Shown here: in pieces, positions 63,209 to 64,000 of the stretch | Layout of the letters: every line of letters begins with the position of its first letter | Numbering within the stretch: position 1 is the stretch's first letter | Assembly: GCA_027186245.1 (NCBI GenBank) | Contig: CP114484.1 | Coordinates: 11,046,001 to 11,110,000 of the forward strand | From: Coriaria nepalensis | Taxonomy: Eukaryota > Streptophyta > Magnoliopsida > Cucurbitales > Coriariaceae | Length of the DNA stretch: 64,000 bases | Reading direction: 5' to 3' | The notes under the pieces: generated by a model | What the model was told of the DNA's origin: nothing | Databases searched by the model: none | The model's input: the letters and a program-made list of their open reading frames with translations, nothing else | Made by a program: the position numbers and the translations under genes

Positions 63209-64000
63209 ATGAAAAATCGTGCCAGCAATAGCAAGATTTCTCTCAAATGGGTTCCCTTCTTCTGCATGTCCTTCTTCCTTCTTGGTGTGCTCCTCACTTC
63301 AAGGTATCTACGTCATACGCTCTTCCTCTTACTCTTCATTTATCTTTGCAATTTTCAGCTGAGTTTTCTTTTATAGTTGGATTTATGATTGAAAGGTCGC
63401 ATTTTTGTTTTAATGGAGTAGCAGGATGTGGGAACCAAATGAATCTAACGGGCAGATCATTTCGAGGCGCAGACAAAAGCAGGAGCTTCAAATAGTTTCT
63501 GAAGATAGCACAATTAAGAAGGTGACTCAATCCGTCTGATATGTTCTAAAATCATCCGACCCATTTTTCTTTCAGCTACTGAAATCTGAAACCCAAACGT
63601 CAATTTTCCATTTTCTGTCTAATTGTTTTTCAAATAATTTCTTAGAAGCCTGAAGAAGAGAAGAACGTAATGAGCCAAGTTCACAAAACCCATGAAGCAA
63701 TTCAGTGAGTATGAAATCTGGTTTTGCTTTCTTTTCTAGTTCCCAAAACTTGCAACTGTTTCCCCTCTTTTTTGTGGGGTGTATTAATTAATTAATAATA
63801 AATTTCAGGTCTTTGGACAAGAAAGTTTCAATGCTTAGCATGGAATTGGTAGCAGCCCGGAGTTCCGAAGGGATGGGTTGGGATGGTAGCTCTGGCTCTA
63901 CTACCACCACTTTGCCGGCCAAAGAGGATAGCGGTCTTCGGATAAATAAGATATTCGTAGTTATTGGAATTAACACTGCTTTTAGTAGTAGAAAGCGGCG
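63209..64000 (+). CDS. Beta-1,3-galactosyltransferase (GT31), 5' part only
   Basis: GT31 galactosyltransferases are Golgi type II membrane proteins that add beta-1,3-galactose, in plants often on arabinogalactan-protein glycans. Four exons are visible, 63209-63303, 63425-63521, 63646-63704 and 63809 onward, all in phase, running off the window end. A short cytosolic tail (MKNRASNSKISLK) precedes a signal-anchor helix (about residues 14-31, WVPFFCMSFFLLGVLLTS). The stem region resembles the DUF4094 segment (EPNESNGQIISRRRQKQELQ, VSEDSTIKK, QVHKTHEAIQSLDKKVSML). The last exon enters the catalytic domain at IFVVIGINTAFSSRKRR. From memory it is closest to At1g77810. The DxD motif would lie beyond the window. 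The leader is CT-rich. Confidence 0.9.

Overview
This window looks like nuclear DNA of a flowering plant, most likely a eudicot (probably a rosid). Genes are split by short GT-AG introns with T-rich acceptors. Intergenic DNA is very AT-rich, with long A/T runs and TA, TAA and CT microsatellites. The protein families are plant ones: HIPP metallochaperone-like, FAF, MUB, TGA and group A bZIP, BYPASS1-like, nuclear-type SHMT and plant eIF5. I cannot name the species. All homology calls come from recognising protein sequence by eye; no search was run.

Layout, left to right. 1-2.7 kb is gene-free. A HIPP21-type isoprenylated HMA-domain protein lies at 2.8-3.3 kb (-). Ribosomal protein eL30 lies at 5.6-6.9 kb (+) behind a classic ribosomal-protein promoter (site II and telo-box motifs). 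A FANTASTIC FOUR-like gene is at 9.7-10.4 kb (+), an F-box/kelch gene at 13.2-14.6 kb (+) and a membrane-anchored ubiquitin-fold (MUB) gene at 16.5-17.5 kb (+). A large NT-C2/coiled-coil gene runs from 18.4 to 24.9 kb (-) and carries a one-base frameshift. A decayed glutaredoxin-DEP-DUF547 fragment lies at about 27.5-28.4 kb (-), and a chloroplast-type DUF760 gene at 29.0-31.3 kb (+). A long fold-back element of about 0.84 kb (31.9-32.7 kb) directly abuts a 5'-truncated, frameshifted ATG14-like gene at 32.9-35.3 kb (+). Next come a very acidic nuclear-type protein at 36.1-37.1 kb (-), a group A bZIP with a poor zipper at 38.6-39.7 kb (-) and a TGA bZIP at 42.2-44.1 kb (+). A tRNA-Trp(CCA) gene is at 44.4 kb (-), followed by a gene-poor stretch holding a dead RNase H fragment (46.7-47.0 kb). 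A BPS1-like gene (50.8-51.9 kb, +), an SHM6/7-type serine hydroxymethyltransferase (53.4-56.6 kb, -) and eIF5 (59.1-60.5 kb, -) follow. The 5' part of a GT31 beta-1,3-galactosyltransferase (63.2 kb to the window end, +) closes the window.

The genes do not form one pathway. Their common thread is position. From memory of Arabidopsis locus names, most of them match genes that lie close together in two duplicated segments of chromosome 1 (around At1g22020-At1g22070 and At1g77810-At1g77940). The order suggests that the block from F-box/kelch to TGA is inverted relative to Arabidopsis. I saw no evidence of a novel multigene system such as a biosynthetic cluster or defence island. The most unusual objects are the long fold-back element beside the decaying ATG14-like gene, the frameshift in the coiled-coil gene, and the group A bZIP with a degenerate zipper.
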